A DNA stretch of 64,000 bases from Pythium myriotylum. Lineage: Eukaryota; Oomycota; Peronosporomycetes; Pythiales; Pythiaceae. The stretch is from the NCBI GenBank assembly GCA_023091665.1, contig JALJCQ010000030.1, positions 2,792,501 through 2,856,500 of the forward strand, in the 5' to 3' direction. Every line of letters begins with the position of its first letter. The stretch's first letter is position 1. The notes under the pieces are model-generated. The model made no database searches. It was not told where the DNA came from and was given only the letters and a program-made list of their open reading frames with translations. The translations under genes and the position numbers were made by a program. Shown in pieces: positions 1 to 9,373 of the stretch.

Positions 1-3000
1 TCGCCGTGGCAACCTGTCTTGGCAAGCCGGTTCCGGACGCCGCTAACCAGGCCAAGGAGATCGTGGACGCGGTCCAGGCCTTCGTCAACATGATCGTCAA
101 CAAGAAGCTGAGCGGTGCCAACCTGCTCGACTTCAACACCTTCCTCGACGCGGCCAAGCAGGATGTGCCAGCTGTGTACAAGCCAGTTTCATCGCTCTCG
201 GATAGCGACGCCGCCTACCTCAAGTCGCTCGCCGAGTCTGGCGTCACGTGTGGTAAGGACATCTACTCGGTCGTGAACAAGATCGTCGCGGCCGTCCAGT
301 CTCTCAAGACGTCGACCCCTTCGAGCCCTGTGGACATCATCAAGTTCGCGGTGCTCAACTCGGACCTCGTGCTTAAGGAGCTGCCGGCGACCGTCGAGAA
401 GTGCGTCAACTCGGCGACGGGTTTCTCCAGCCGTGATGAGATCATCAAGACGGTCCACACGATCATTGACCGAGTTGTGGAGGCGTCGAGCCAGAACGGT
501 AACCCCGTGTCGACGGCGGACTACGCCATCACGATCACCAACATGGGTCTCGACGCCATCGCGCTCTTCGACCCCACAGGCATCGCTGCGATGGCCTCTG
601 AGTTCGTCCAGCCCATCTGTGGCCCGACCGTGTACGTGGGAGAGATTGACAGTGGTCCGGCGGATCAGGCATTGGGTCTCAACACGATCGAGAAGGCCTT
701 CCGCAACAGCACGGGCACGTGGACCAAGGGTGGTGATGGTCAGCTGCGTCTCAACTTCAACAGCGTGGACACGGAGAACGTCAACGTGAACGTTATCTCG
801 GGTGGCCAGAAGGTGTACGAGGTCTCGGTGAAGAAGGGTCAGCAAGTGACGTGGACCAAGCCTCTGGCGGAGTTCCAGGGTAAGACGTTGTACTTGGACC
901 GCTGGCGCCCTGGTTTCTTGGGTATTCCCGGCACGGGCGGTGGTTCACTTCTCGCGTGGGTCCCGAGCAACAACGGCAGTCTCGAGCTCGCCCTCCAGAT
1001 CAACCCGACAAGCGGCTCCAGCGACCAGGCAACCTCCACAGATAGCGAAACGAGATCTACGGATAACGCATCGGCTCCGTCACCAGATCAGAACGCTGCC
1101 GTCACCGCTGGCTCTGGTGGCTCGGCGGCGACCACACCGGCTCCGGCCCCAGTGCTCCCCAACTGGGTCGGACCTCGTGTCGGCAAGCCCCTCGACAACG
1201 CCTGCTACCGCAAGAGCTACATCACCACTAACAAGAAGTGTGCGACCGGATACAACTACGACAACGTGCTCACGTGCTGGACGCAATGTCCGATCGAGTA
1301 CCCGGTCGAGTGCGGTATGGAGTGCATCCAGCAGAACAAGGACTGCACGAAGGAGATCTTGACCAAGGCATCCTCGGTCGTCAACGCGGTTCTCAACACG
1401 GCAACGGCGGGCGTCTTCGGTGAGCTCACCAAGGCCGCCAAGGGTGTGCAGACTGGCGTCCGCTGTGGTCAGCAGCTCTTCGGTGTGGTCAACAAGGTCG
1501 TGAGCTACATCAATGAGGTGGAGAGCGGCAAGGCCGATACGACCAAAGACCAGCTCCTCTACCTGCTCAACAAGTCCGACTTCGTCGTGTATGATCTACC
1601 GGTCGCCGTGGCAACCTGTCTTGGCAAGCCGGTTCCGGACGCCGCTAACCAGGCCAAGGAGATCGTGGACGCGGTCCAGGCCTTCGTCAACATGATCGTC
1701 AACAAGAAGCTGAGCGGTGCCAACCTGCTCGACTTCAACACCTTCCTCGACGCGGCCAAGCAGGATGTGCCAGCTGTGTACAAGCCAGTTTCATCGCTCT
1801 CGGATAGCGACGCCGCCTACCTCAAGTCGCTCGCCGAGTCTGGCGTCACGTGTGGTAAGGACATCTACTCGGTCGTGAACAAGATCGTCGCGGCCGTCCA
1901 GTCTCTCAAGACGTCGACCCCTTCGAGCCCTGTGGACATCATCAAGTTCGCGGTGCTCAACTCGGACCTCGTGCTTAAGGAGCTGCCGGCGACCGTCGAG
2001 AAGTGCGTCAACTCGGCGACGGGTTTCTCCAGCCGTGATGAGATCATCAAGACGGTCCACACGATCATTGACCGAGTTGTGGAGGCGTCGAGCCAGAACG
2101 GTAACCCCGTGTCGACGGCGGACTACGCCATCACGATCACCAACATGGGTCTCGACGCCATCGCGCTCTTCGACCCCACAGGCATCGCTGCGATGGCCTC
2201 TGAGTTCGTCCAGCCCATCTGTGGCCCGACCGTGTACGTGGGAGAGATTGACAGTGGTCCGGCGGATCAGGCATTGGGTCTCAACACGATCGAGAAGGCC
2301 TTCCGCAACAGCACGGGCACGTGGACCAAGGGTGGTGATGGTCAGCTGCGTCTCAACTTCAACAGCGTGGACACGGAGAACGTCAACGTGAACGTTATCT
2401 CGGGTGGCCAGAAGGTGTACGAGGTCTCGGTGAAGAAGGGTCAGCAAGTGACGTGGACCAAGCCTCTGGCGGAGTTCCAGGGTAAGACGTTGTACTTGGA
2501 CCGCTGGCGCCCTGGTTTCTTGGGTATTCCCGGCACGGGCGGTGGTTCACTTCTCGCGTGGGTCCCGAGCAACAACGGCAGTCTCGAGCTCGCCCTCCAG
2601 ATCAACCCGACAAGCGGCTCCAGCGACCAGGCAACCTCCACAGATAGCGAAACGAGATCTACGGATAACGCATCGGCTCCGTCACCAGATCAGAACGCTG
2701 CCGTCACCGCTGGCTCTGGTGGCTCGGCGGCGACCACACCGGCTCCGGCCCCAGTGCTCCCCAACTGGGTCGGACCTCGTGTCGGCAAGCCCCTCGACAA
2801 CGCCTGCTACCGCAAGAGCTACATCACCACTAACAAGAAGTGTGCGACCGGATACAACTACGACAACGTGCTCACGTGCTGGACGCAATGTCCGATCGAG
2901 TACCCGGTCGAGTGCGGTATGGAGTGCATCCAGCAGAACAAGGACTGCACGAAGGAGATCTTGACCAAGGCATCCTCGGTCGTCAACGCGGTTCTCAACA

Positions 3001-4190
3001 CGGCAACGGCGGGCGTCTTCGGTGAGCTCACCAAGGCCGCCAAGGGTGTGCAGACTGGCGTCCGCTGTGGTCAGCAGCTCTTCGGTGTGGTCAACAAGGT
3101 CGTGAGCCACATCAATGAGGTGGAGAGCGGCAAGGCCGATACGACCAAAGACCAGCTCCTCTACCTGCTCAACAAGTCCGACTTCGTCGTGTATGATCTA
3201 CCGGTCGCCGTGGCAACCTGTCTTGGCAAGCCGGTTCCGGACGCCGCTAACCAGGCCAAGGAGATCGTGGACGCGGTCCAGGCCTTCGTCAACATGATCG
3301 TCAACAAGAAGCTGAGCGGTGCCAACCTGCTCGACTTCAACACCTTCCTCGACGCGGCCAAGCAGGATGTGCCAGCTGTGTACAAGCCAGTTTCATCGCT
3401 CTCGGATAGCGACGCCGCCTACCTCAAGTCGCTCGCCGAGTCTGGCGTCACGTGTGGTAAGGACATCTACTCGGTCGTGAACAAGATCGTCGCGGCCGTC
3501 CAGTCTCTCAAGACGTCGACCCCTTCGAGCCCTGTGGACATCATCAAGTTCGCGGTGCTCAACTCGGACCTCGTGCTTAAGGAGCTGCCGGCGACCGTCG
3601 AGAAGTGCGTCAACTCGGCGACGGGTTTCTCCAGCCGTGATGAGATCATCAAGACGGTCCACACGATCATTGACCGAGTTGTGGAGGCGTCGAGCCAGAA
3701 CGGTAACCCCGTGTCGACGGCGGACTACGCCATCACGATCACCAACATGGGTCTCGACGCCATCGCGCTCTTCGACCCCACAGGCATCGCTGCGATGGCC
3801 TCTGAGTTCGTCCAGCCCATCTGTGGCCCGACCGTGTACGTGGGAGAGATTGACAGTGGTCCGGCGGATCAGGCATTGGGTCTCAACACGATCGAGAAGG
3901 CCTTCCGCAACAGCACGGGCACGTGGACCAAGGGTGGTGATGGTCAGCTGCGTCTCAACTTCAACAGCGTGGACACGGAGAACGTCAACGTGAACGTTAT
4001 CTCGGGTGGCCAGAAGGTGTACGAGGTCTCGGTGAAGAAGGGTCAGCAAGTGACGTGGACCAAGCCTCTGGCGGAGTTCCAGGGTAAGACGTTGTACTTG
4101 GACCGCTGGCGCCCTGGTTTCTTGGGTATTCCCGGCACGGGCGGTGGTTCACTTCTCGCGTGGGTCCCGAGCAACAACGGCAGTCTCGAG
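1..4190 (+). repeat. Coding tandem array, 1602-bp unit, about 2.6 copies
   Basis: Positions 1-1602, 1603-3204 and 3205-4190 are successive copies of one 1602-bp (534-codon) unit. The array is already under way at base 1, so the total copy number is unknown. The only difference I found between the first two copies is T at 1504 versus C at 3106 (Tyr to His). The third copy matches up to about 4190 and then changes to a unique C-terminal tail. Such identity implies very recent duplication or continuing homogenisation. Assembly collapse or expansion is also possible. Confidence 0.95.
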
Positions 4191-4244
4191 CTCAACCTCC
4201 GGATTAACCCGACGAGCTTCTCGGACCACGCTCTTCGTAACTAA
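1..4244 (+). CDS. Multi-domain secreted PNWVGP/CYRK-family protein, 3' part (5' end outside window)
   Basis: The frame is open from base 3 to the TAA at 4242-4244, giving about 1413 visible residues with the N-terminus missing. It encodes the C-terminal part of one domain, then two complete domains (starting near 1157 and 2759). Each domain begins PNWVGP, has a head with seven closely spaced Cys (ACYRK, KKC, TCW, QCP, ECG, ECI, DC), continues through helical segments ending in Cys, and closes with a beta-rich region around TLYLDRWRPGFLGIPGTGG. A 45-50 residue Ser/Thr/Ala/Pro-rich linker (for example 1011-1156) joins the domains. The single-domain paralogues nearby carry signal peptides, so I infer secretion. 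The last domain ends SFSDHALRN where internal ones run into the linker. Function is unknown; a long extracellular chain of Cys-rich modules on flexible, possibly O-glycosylated linkers would suit a cell-surface or cyst-coat role, but that is inference. Confidence 0.85.
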   Translation, partial: AVATCLGKPVPDAANQAKEIVDAVQAFVNMIVNKKLSGANLLDFNTFLDAAKQDVPAVYKPVSSLSDSDAAYLKSLAESGVTCGKDIYSVVNKIVAAVQSLKTSTPSSPVDIIKFAVLNSDLVLKELPATVEKCVNSATGFSSRDEIIKTVHTIIDRVVEASSQNGNPVSTADYAITITNMGLDAIALFDPTGIAAMASEFVQPICGPTVYVGEIDSGPADQALGLNTIEKAFRNSTGTWTKGGDGQLRLNFNSVDTENVNVNVISGGQKVYEVSVKKGQQVTWTKPLAEFQGKTLYLDRWRPGFLGIPGTGGGSLLAWVPSNNGSLELALQINPTSGSSDQATSTDSETRSTDNASAPSPDQNAAVTAGSGGSAATTPAPAPVLPNWVGPRVGKPLDNACYRKSYITTNKKCATGYNYDNVLTCWTQCPIEYPVECGMECIQQNKDCTKEILTKASSVVNAVLNTATAGVFGELTKAAKGVQTGVRCGQQLFGVVNKVVSYINEVESGKADTTKDQLLYLLNKSDFVVYDLPVAVATCLGKPVPDAANQAKEIVDAVQAFVNMIVNKKLSGANLLDFNTFLDAAKQDVPAVYKPVSSLSDSDAAYLKSLAESGVTCGKDIYSVVNKIVAAVQSLKTSTPSSPVDIIKFAVLNSDLVLKELPATVEKCVNSATGFSSRDEIIKTVHTIIDRVVEASSQNGNPVSTADYAITITNMGLDAIALFDPTGIAAMASEFVQPICGPTVYVGEIDSGPADQALGLNTIEKAFRNSTGTWTKGGDGQLRLNFNSVDTENVNVNVISGGQKVYEVSVKKGQQVTWTKPLAEFQGKTLYLDRWRPGFLGIPGTGGGSLLAWVPSNNGSLELALQINPTSGSSDQATSTDSETRSTDNASAPSPDQNAAVTAGSGGSAATTPAPAPVLPNWVGPRVGKPLDNACYRKSYITTNKKCATGYNYDNVLTCWTQCPIEYPVECGMECIQQNKDCTKEILTKASSVVNAVLNTATAGVFGELTKAAKGVQTGVRCGQQLFGVVNKVVSHINEVESGKADTTKDQLLYLLNKSDFVVYDLPVAVATCLGKPVPDAANQAKEIVDAVQAFVNMIVNKKLSGANLLDFNTFLDAAKQDVPAVYKPVSSLSDSDAAYLKSLAESGVTCGKDIYSVVNKIVAAVQSLKTSTPSSPVDIIKFAVLNSDLVLKELPATVEKCVNSATGFSSRDEIIKTVHTIIDRVVEASSQNGNPVSTADYAITITNMGLDAIALFDPTGIAAMASEFVQPICGPTVYVGEIDSGPADQALGLNTIEKAFRNSTGTWTKGGDGQLRLNFNSVDTENVNVNVISGGQKVYEVSVKKGQQVTWTKPLAEFQGKTLYLDRWRPGFLGIPGTGGGSLLAWVPSNNGSLELNLRINPTSFSDHALRN

Positions 4245-5218
4245 ATCCTACTTGTGCGCTCGCTTGCCCGGTAAGATTGAACGGGTTCGAGTGAGGGTTC
4301 TGTTCTAATCAGAAAAGTAGTTGCATCCTTTACCAATACACTTTGCGCTTTCTTTCGAGATTCCTTTGAGTTCTAGCACCTATTTGAACATTCTCTCGAC
4401 GCTTCTACTTGGCCACGTCCTCTGCATTTCGCAAATGCACGCGTTGTTCATCGTCACATTGGACGATCCCACCTCCATGTCTTCCTCGGTGTGTACAGCT
4501 GGATAGAAGGTGGTTCCCCGATGATAATCAATCGAGTTTGTCATCGGGTCAGGGCGAAACTGAGCTCGACCCCTGGCATCCATCTTCGCCCTTAAATCCA
4601 GCAGACAGGGTCCCGCCTTTGCGGGCCAGTGCACCCATCGTGAACCCGCCATCAACGTCAGCGTGACCCGTCGTGTGGCGAGACTACACAATGGCACAAT
4701 GCCACCCACCCATCTTGATCATCGAGTCGGAGCAGTTCCCATCCGACTCAGATGGCGAACGTGGGAAGGACAGGCGGTGAAGGCGACGTCTTAAGTCAGT
4801 GCGAGCGCACGAATGCGTATTCTTCAGCAAACCGGAGGAGCGTGTTGGCGATTAGCCCCCCACGCGGCATACCGAGCTCCGATGGCCCTTTGAACGAAGT
4901 CGTTCATAGATAGAGACTGAGTTCGGTCGCCTCGCGTTCGTCCACTTCATCAGTCATTTGAGTAATTGCGCTAACGACATCGAGCACAAGTACTCACAGA
5001 AGCTCCTCCAGTGGCGACGGTTGATGGTGATTCGTCTTTCCTCACATCCACATGGCTAGAGAACGCTCAAACGACATGCGCCTATCCACGGCGATCGACT
5101 GCAGAGAGCATCAGCCACAACTTTCCGGCTGGCACTCAATTCCTGCCCTCGCAACCTATCTCTTATGTAGTTGAGACTCTCCAGCGCGAGTGTCTCGGCA
5201 AGTGTCTGTCTCGACCAC
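4245..5218. other. Intergenic region, about 1 kb
   Basis: This lies between two same-strand family genes and presumably holds the 3' UTR and terminator of the first and distal promoter of the second. I see no convincing gene, RNA or mobile element. Short open frames near 4320-4710 and 5011-5310 look like chance: the latter overlaps the next gene out of frame and starts upstream of its likely transcription start. Confidence 0.5.
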
Positions 5219-5234
5219 GGTCATTCCTGAAATA
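5219..5234 (+). promoter_or_regulatory. Oomycete-type initiator (TCATTCC)
   Basis: GGTCATTCCTGAAATA contains an exact TCAYTYY initiator followed by an A/T-rich flank, 30-odd nt upstream of the ATG at 5255. It resembles the published oomycete core promoter GCTCATTYYNCAWTTT. Confidence 0.55.
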
Positions 5235-5254
5235 CTTCAGGCCACCACGCAACG

Positions 5255-7378
5255 ATGGTCCGGCTGCAGCTTGTGGTTGCCGCGGTGCTCGTGGCGCTAG
5301 CGTCGACTAATTCGCCAGTCATAGCCGAGCGCTGCGGCGTGAAGAAGGATCGCGCGACGGAGCGTGGCGCGTCAAATGAAGCCATTCAGAAGCCACTCCT
5401 TCCAGGCGTGGAGAACCCAGCATCAGCAGCTGCACCTGAGCCGACGACGGCGAACCCGGCCGTTCAGAAGCCACTCCTTCCAGGCGTAGAGAACCCAACG
5501 TCTGCCTCTGCGCCTGAGCCGACGACGGCGAACCCGGCCATTCAGAAGCCACTCCTTCCAGGCGTGGAAAACCCAACGTCTGCCTCTGCGCCTGAGCCAA
5601 CTACACCAAATCCGGCCATTCAGAAGCCGCTACTCCCAGGCGTAGAGAACCCCACGTCAGCTTCAGGACCTGAGCCGACTACTGCAAACCCAGCAGTGCA
5701 GATTGAGGTTCCCGCGACCACGCCAGCGTCGGCGGGATCCGATGACAAGCCGGCCACAGTCGCTCCTCCTCCTGAGCCAGCAGCCTCGTCGGTTTCTCCG
5801 GCACCAGCGCCAACCCCGGCACCAGCACCAACCCCAGCACCAGCTCCTGCCCTACCGAACTGGGTGGGTCCTCTCGTCGGAAAGCCAATCGACTCTGCAT
5901 GCTACCGCAAGACTTATGTGACGACCAACAAGAAATGCGGCGCTGGTTACAACTACGACAACCTGCTCACGTGCTGGACCCAGTGCCCTATCGAGTATCC
6001 GGTCGAATGCGGGATGGAGTGCATCCCACAGAACAAGGACTGCACCAAGGAGATCCTCAAGAAGGTCACATCGGTCGTGAACGTGGCGCTTAACGCGGCG
6101 ACTGGAGGCGTCTTTGGGACGATCACCAAGGCTGGAAAGGGAATCCAGACGGGGATCAAGTGCGGCCAGCAGCTCTTCTCGGTGACGAAGAAAATTGTCG
6201 CGCTCGTTGAGGAGATCGAAGCCGGCGCGGCGAGCACGCCCAAGGACCAAGTCCTGATGGCAATCAACAAGAGCGACTTCGTGCTGTACGATCTTCCGGC
6301 GGCCGTCGCAACCTGCATCGGCGTGCCAATCCCAGCCGGTCTGAACAAGGCTAAGGAGGTGACCGGGGTTGTGCAGAACGTTGTCAACACAGTAGTCAAC
6401 GGCAAGCTCGGCGGTCTCAACTTGCTCGACTTCAAGACCTTTCTCAACGTCACCAAGACCTCTGTGCCCAGTGCCGTGGCGTCGATTGGCTCGCTGTCGT
6501 CGGCTGACTCGTCGTCACTCATGACGCTCGTCTCATCGGGAACGACGTGTGGTACGGACATCAACAGTGTTGTCAACCGAATCATCGCCATGGTCCAGGA
6601 CATGAAGAACAAGGATGCCGCCACGCCAGTCGACGTCCTCAAGACTGCCGTCCTCAACTCCAACTTCGTGCTCCAGGACTTGCCGAAGGCTGCGTCCAAC
6701 TGCGCGACCGCAGCGAAGGGTTTCTCTAGCCGCGAGGCTGCGACTACTGGGTTCCCCAGCCGCGACCAGATCATCAAGACAGTCCATGTCATGATTGACA
6801 GCATTGTCGGCGCCTCCAACAAGGACGACAAGCCACAGTCCACCGCCGACTTCGGTATCTCGGTCGCAAACATGGGCCTGGATGCCATTGCGCTCATCGA
6901 CCCCACAGGCATCGCTGCAATGGCCTCCGAGTTTGTACAGCCTATCTGTGGACCAACGACGTACGTTGGACAAATTGACGACGGTCCAGCTGACCAGGCT
7001 CTGGGCCTTAACATGATCCAGAAGGCCTTCCGCGGAAGCACAGGCTCATGGAAGAAAAAGGGCGACGGTCAGCTGAGGCTCACGTTCAAGAGCGTCGATG
7101 ACAAGGACGTTCGCGTGAATGTAATTTCGGGTGGTAAGAAGAAGTATGAAGTCAAGGTCAAGAAGGGCCAAACCGTTGAGTGGAGCAAGCCACTCTCCGA
7201 GTTCCAGGGCAAGACGCTCTACTTGGACCGCTGGCGTGGCGGTATCCTCAATATTCCTGGAACTGGTGGTGGCTCGTTGTTGGCCTGGGTTCCGGACAAC
7301 AAGGACGGCGAGCTCACGCTGGCAGTCCAGATCAACCCAACCAGCTTTAAGGATAAGGATCGTCGACTTCGTGACTAG
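5255..7378 (+). CDS. Secreted PNWVGP/CYRK-family protein with repetitive Pro-rich stalk
   Basis: The 707-residue single-exon product starts with a clear signal peptide (MVRLQLVVAAVLVALASTNS, cleavage near residue 25). Residues 41-144 are four copies of a 26-residue repeat (core QKPLLPGVENPTSAS), followed by a Thr/Pro/Ala-rich stalk with PAPT repeats. The family domain starts with PNWVGP near residue 201. It has the seven-Cys head, two Cys-bounded helical repeats and the terminal beta-rich region with YLDRWRGGILNIPGTGG. A short extra duplication (GFSSRE then GFPSRD) sits before the third helical segment and is absent from the paralogues. The start is supported by the initiator 30-odd nt upstream and the signal peptide. 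Only 69 bp separate its stop from that of the convergent MCMBP gene. Function is unknown; the layout (signal, repetitive stalk, Cys-rich module) resembles a surface or wall-associated protein. Confidence 0.88.
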   Translation: MVRLQLVVAAVLVALASTNSPVIAERCGVKKDRATERGASNEAIQKPLLPGVENPASAAAPEPTTANPAVQKPLLPGVENPTSASAPEPTTANPAIQKPLLPGVENPTSASAPEPTTPNPAIQKPLLPGVENPTSASGPEPTTANPAVQIEVPATTPASAGSDDKPATVAPPPEPAASSVSPAPAPTPAPAPTPAPAPALPNWVGPLVGKPIDSACYRKTYVTTNKKCGAGYNYDNLLTCWTQCPIEYPVECGMECIPQNKDCTKEILKKVTSVVNVALNAATGGVFGTITKAGKGIQTGIKCGQQLFSVTKKIVALVEEIEAGAASTPKDQVLMAINKSDFVLYDLPAAVATCIGVPIPAGLNKAKEVTGVVQNVVNTVVNGKLGGLNLLDFKTFLNVTKTSVPSAVASIGSLSSADSSSLMTLVSSGTTCGTDINSVVNRIIAMVQDMKNKDAATPVDVLKTAVLNSNFVLQDLPKAASNCATAAKGFSSREAATTGFPSRDQIIKTVHVMIDSIVGASNKDDKPQSTADFGISVANMGLDAIALIDPTGIAAMASEFVQPICGPTTYVGQIDDGPADQALGLNMIQKAFRGSTGSWKKKGDGQLRLTFKSVDDKDVRVNVISGGKKKYEVKVKKGQTVEWSKPLSEFQGKTLYLDRWRGGILNIPGTGGGSLLAWVPDNKDGELTLAVQINPTSFKDKDRRLRD
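5375..5686 (+). repeat. Coding minisatellite, four 78-bp units
   Basis: Four 78-bp (26-codon) units start at 5375, 5453, 5531 and 5609, with a fragment (NPAVQ) at 5687. Units differ by scattered substitutions but share QKPLLPGVENP. They encode the stalk N-terminal to the Cys-rich domain and are a likely site of length variation. Confidence 0.93.
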
Positions 7379-7447
7379 ACACTCGAGTGCGCGTTGAGCA
7401 GAGTGATAGAGTATGAGTGAACATGACACATTTTATTGATCGTATGA

Positions 7448-9260
7448 CTATCCCGATAAACTGTCGATTCGAGCTATACGCCTCTCCTCCATATCAAGCA
7501 TTTGCTTCCATGAAGTGGAAGTGACCGAGTCGTCGCCGTAACTGAGTGCTACTAGTCGTGCAAGTCTTAACCATCGGTGGAGGTCGTCGAGCTAAAAATT
7601 GCGTTAAGTTAGGATAACAGTTCTGGTGGATGAACAAAAGACTATGACTCCCACGTACCGAAACTTCTTGTTTGGCTTTTCGGCAGGCGACGTAATGTTT
7701 CTCCGCGATTTCAGCTTGGTCGTTGCTCAGACCGATCTCCAGTGATCTCAAGACTGACAGAAAAAGTCGAAAGCAGTCCAGCATCGACTCTGTGGGGCCG
7801 ATTGCTGACGTTTCTCTTGAGCCAAAATGGACAGGAATGCTGACGTGAACAGGAAGGATGCTCTTTCCCTGTGAAACGGAGACGACCGCTGCATCTTGGG
7901 GAAAGTCCATGCTGTAGTACTGGAAGTCATAAGGAAGTACCATTTTGCCCACAAGCGACTGGAGGGCTCCGATATTTTTTACTCCTTGTTCGTTCAAGTT
8001 GCCCGCGGAGAGCACTGTCTCATCTACAAGTACGGTTGTTCCGTGAGCAAACTGGAGGACCCCGCCTCGAAGCATGTCATTCTCGTAATCTTTGTGGGGA
8101 AGGAATTTCGTCTCGTTTAGAGACTTGATCGACATATCGACTGGTGCAAGCATCGGTACGAGCGACTGCAGAGTTTTCGTTACCGAGCCCACAGTCGTTT
8201 CGAGAACCAACTCCGGCACGTTCTTCTCAAACGACAGGTTCACGGAGAAGTTCCCCAATACGGTAGCATTGTCTGGTCTTGAATACACTCGAGAGAGCAA
8301 ACACAACAAAAGATATTCAGCCGCTAGCTCATCACCTCCGATAGATTGAGCTAGGTGTTGAACAAGTGCACGCCGAACGTCCGCCAGTTGGATTGCCCCA
8401 GTGAGAGCAGTGAACTGGGTATCGAGGAAGGCCCGCCGAGCCTTGTTGTTATTTAGCTCCGCATAGTCTCGTCTTGGTTTGTGGGGCAGCACGAACTGGA
8501 TTGTGTCGAGTTTGAGCGCATCACAGCAGTGCAGGACGACGGAGGACTGCTGCTTGCGTTGCATGCCTTCAAGGCAGTCGGAGATGGTCAGTTCCGCGAT
8601 TGACTGGGCCGTGAAACCGTCGTCATAGCTGACGGCTCCACTCCCGGAGCTCAGAACCATCAAGTCGAGCACACCGATGAACTCGAAGGACTCGTTGACC
8701 TTGAACGCATCCACTCCCTTACCGTCGTACTGGCCCTCGTACACGTAGATGCTCACGACGGCCTCGCTGAACGCCGGGAGCTCGAGCGCCTTGCTTTCGG
8801 CGGCGGTGGTCGCCTTGGCCTTCTTCGCCGAGTCGTTTTCTACTGCCGAATCCGCGTCATCGCTGCGCTCACTCTCGCCTTCGATGGCGTCGTTGGGTCG
8901 CTTGAGCCCTTTGCCGCTGGCGCCACGTTCTGGCGCCGCCTGCGCCGTCGCCTCGGCCGTGCGGACGTGGTACCGCTGCGCCGCCCAGTCGCTCACGTAC
9001 GGCACGAGCGCCACTTTGAGCGGCACGCGCTCCACGAACTGGTCGCCCGAGAGCTCCTGCGCGCGCGCGCTCGCGTCGGCGTCGTCGCGCAGCAGCACGA
9101 GCTCCGGGTCGAAGACGTCGCGCACGATGCCGCGGAACCGGAGCAGCGCGCCGTCGCTGTAGCCGCCGCGGCGGAAGGCGTCGTCGTCGAACACCGGAAC
9201 GTCGCGGCCGTCGCGGCCCTGGGCCTTGGCCTGCTCGAGCACGCGCTGGAGCTCGAGCAT
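7448..9260 (-). CDS. MCMBP: MCM complex-binding protein (MCMBP / ETG1)
   Basis: Two exons on the minus strand, 9260-7659 and 7591-7448, separated by a 67-bp intron (GTACGT..TTTTAG, phase 0), give about 581 residues. MCMBP binds MCM3-7 in place of MCM2 and promotes MCM assembly or unloading in the nucleus. Family hallmarks are the N-terminal RFRGIVRDVFDPEL segment, the central SRVYSRPD segment and the C-terminal LDDLHRWLRLARLVALS segment. That last segment appears only if the intron is removed; read-through gives an unrelated tail, which is why I place the intron here. The region around residues 115-165 is acidic and low-complexity. The promoter carries an E2F-like site, and the Arabidopsis orthologue is named E2F TARGET GENE 1. 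The gene is convergent with the secreted-protein gene on its left and 113 bp from the stop of the kinase-phosphatase gene on its right. Confidence 0.92.
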
Positions 9261-9280
9261 CGTCGATGGATATCAATATT

Positions 9281-9289
9281 GGCGGGAAA
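9281..9289 (-). promoter_or_regulatory. E2F-like site upstream of MCMBP
   Basis: On the minus strand the sequence reads TTTCCCGCC, matching the E2F consensus TTTSSCGC, about 21-29 nt upstream of the ATG. The orthologue in plants is a known E2F target, so S-phase regulation is plausible here. Confidence 0.5.
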
Positions 9290-9373
9290 CAACGCCCGCC
9301 CACGCGACGTCCTCGTGGACGACCCACACCACACTATTGTCGGACCGCGTGACCAAGTATAGTGTGCGCCACA

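Noticed and set aside
189..845. 218-codon minus-strand frames repeated at 189, 1791 and 3393
   Set aside because: They recur only because the coding unit itself is repeated; the composition is that of an antisense shadow.
5011..5310. 99-codon plus-strand frame before the 5255 gene
   Set aside because: It overlaps the signal-peptide gene out of frame and begins upstream of the likely transcription start at about 5221.
5375..5686. 78-bp repeats as a CRISPR array
   Set aside because: Units are contiguous without spacers, in frame and inside a signal-peptide protein of a eukaryote.
7592..7658. Reading MCMBP through to 7494
   Set aside because: The read-through tail is unrelated to the family, while removing the 67-bp intron restores the conserved LDDLHRWL C-terminus.
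7659..9260. MCMBP first exon is also exactly 1602 bp, like the tandem unit
   Set aside because: The sequences are unrelated; the equal length is coincidence.
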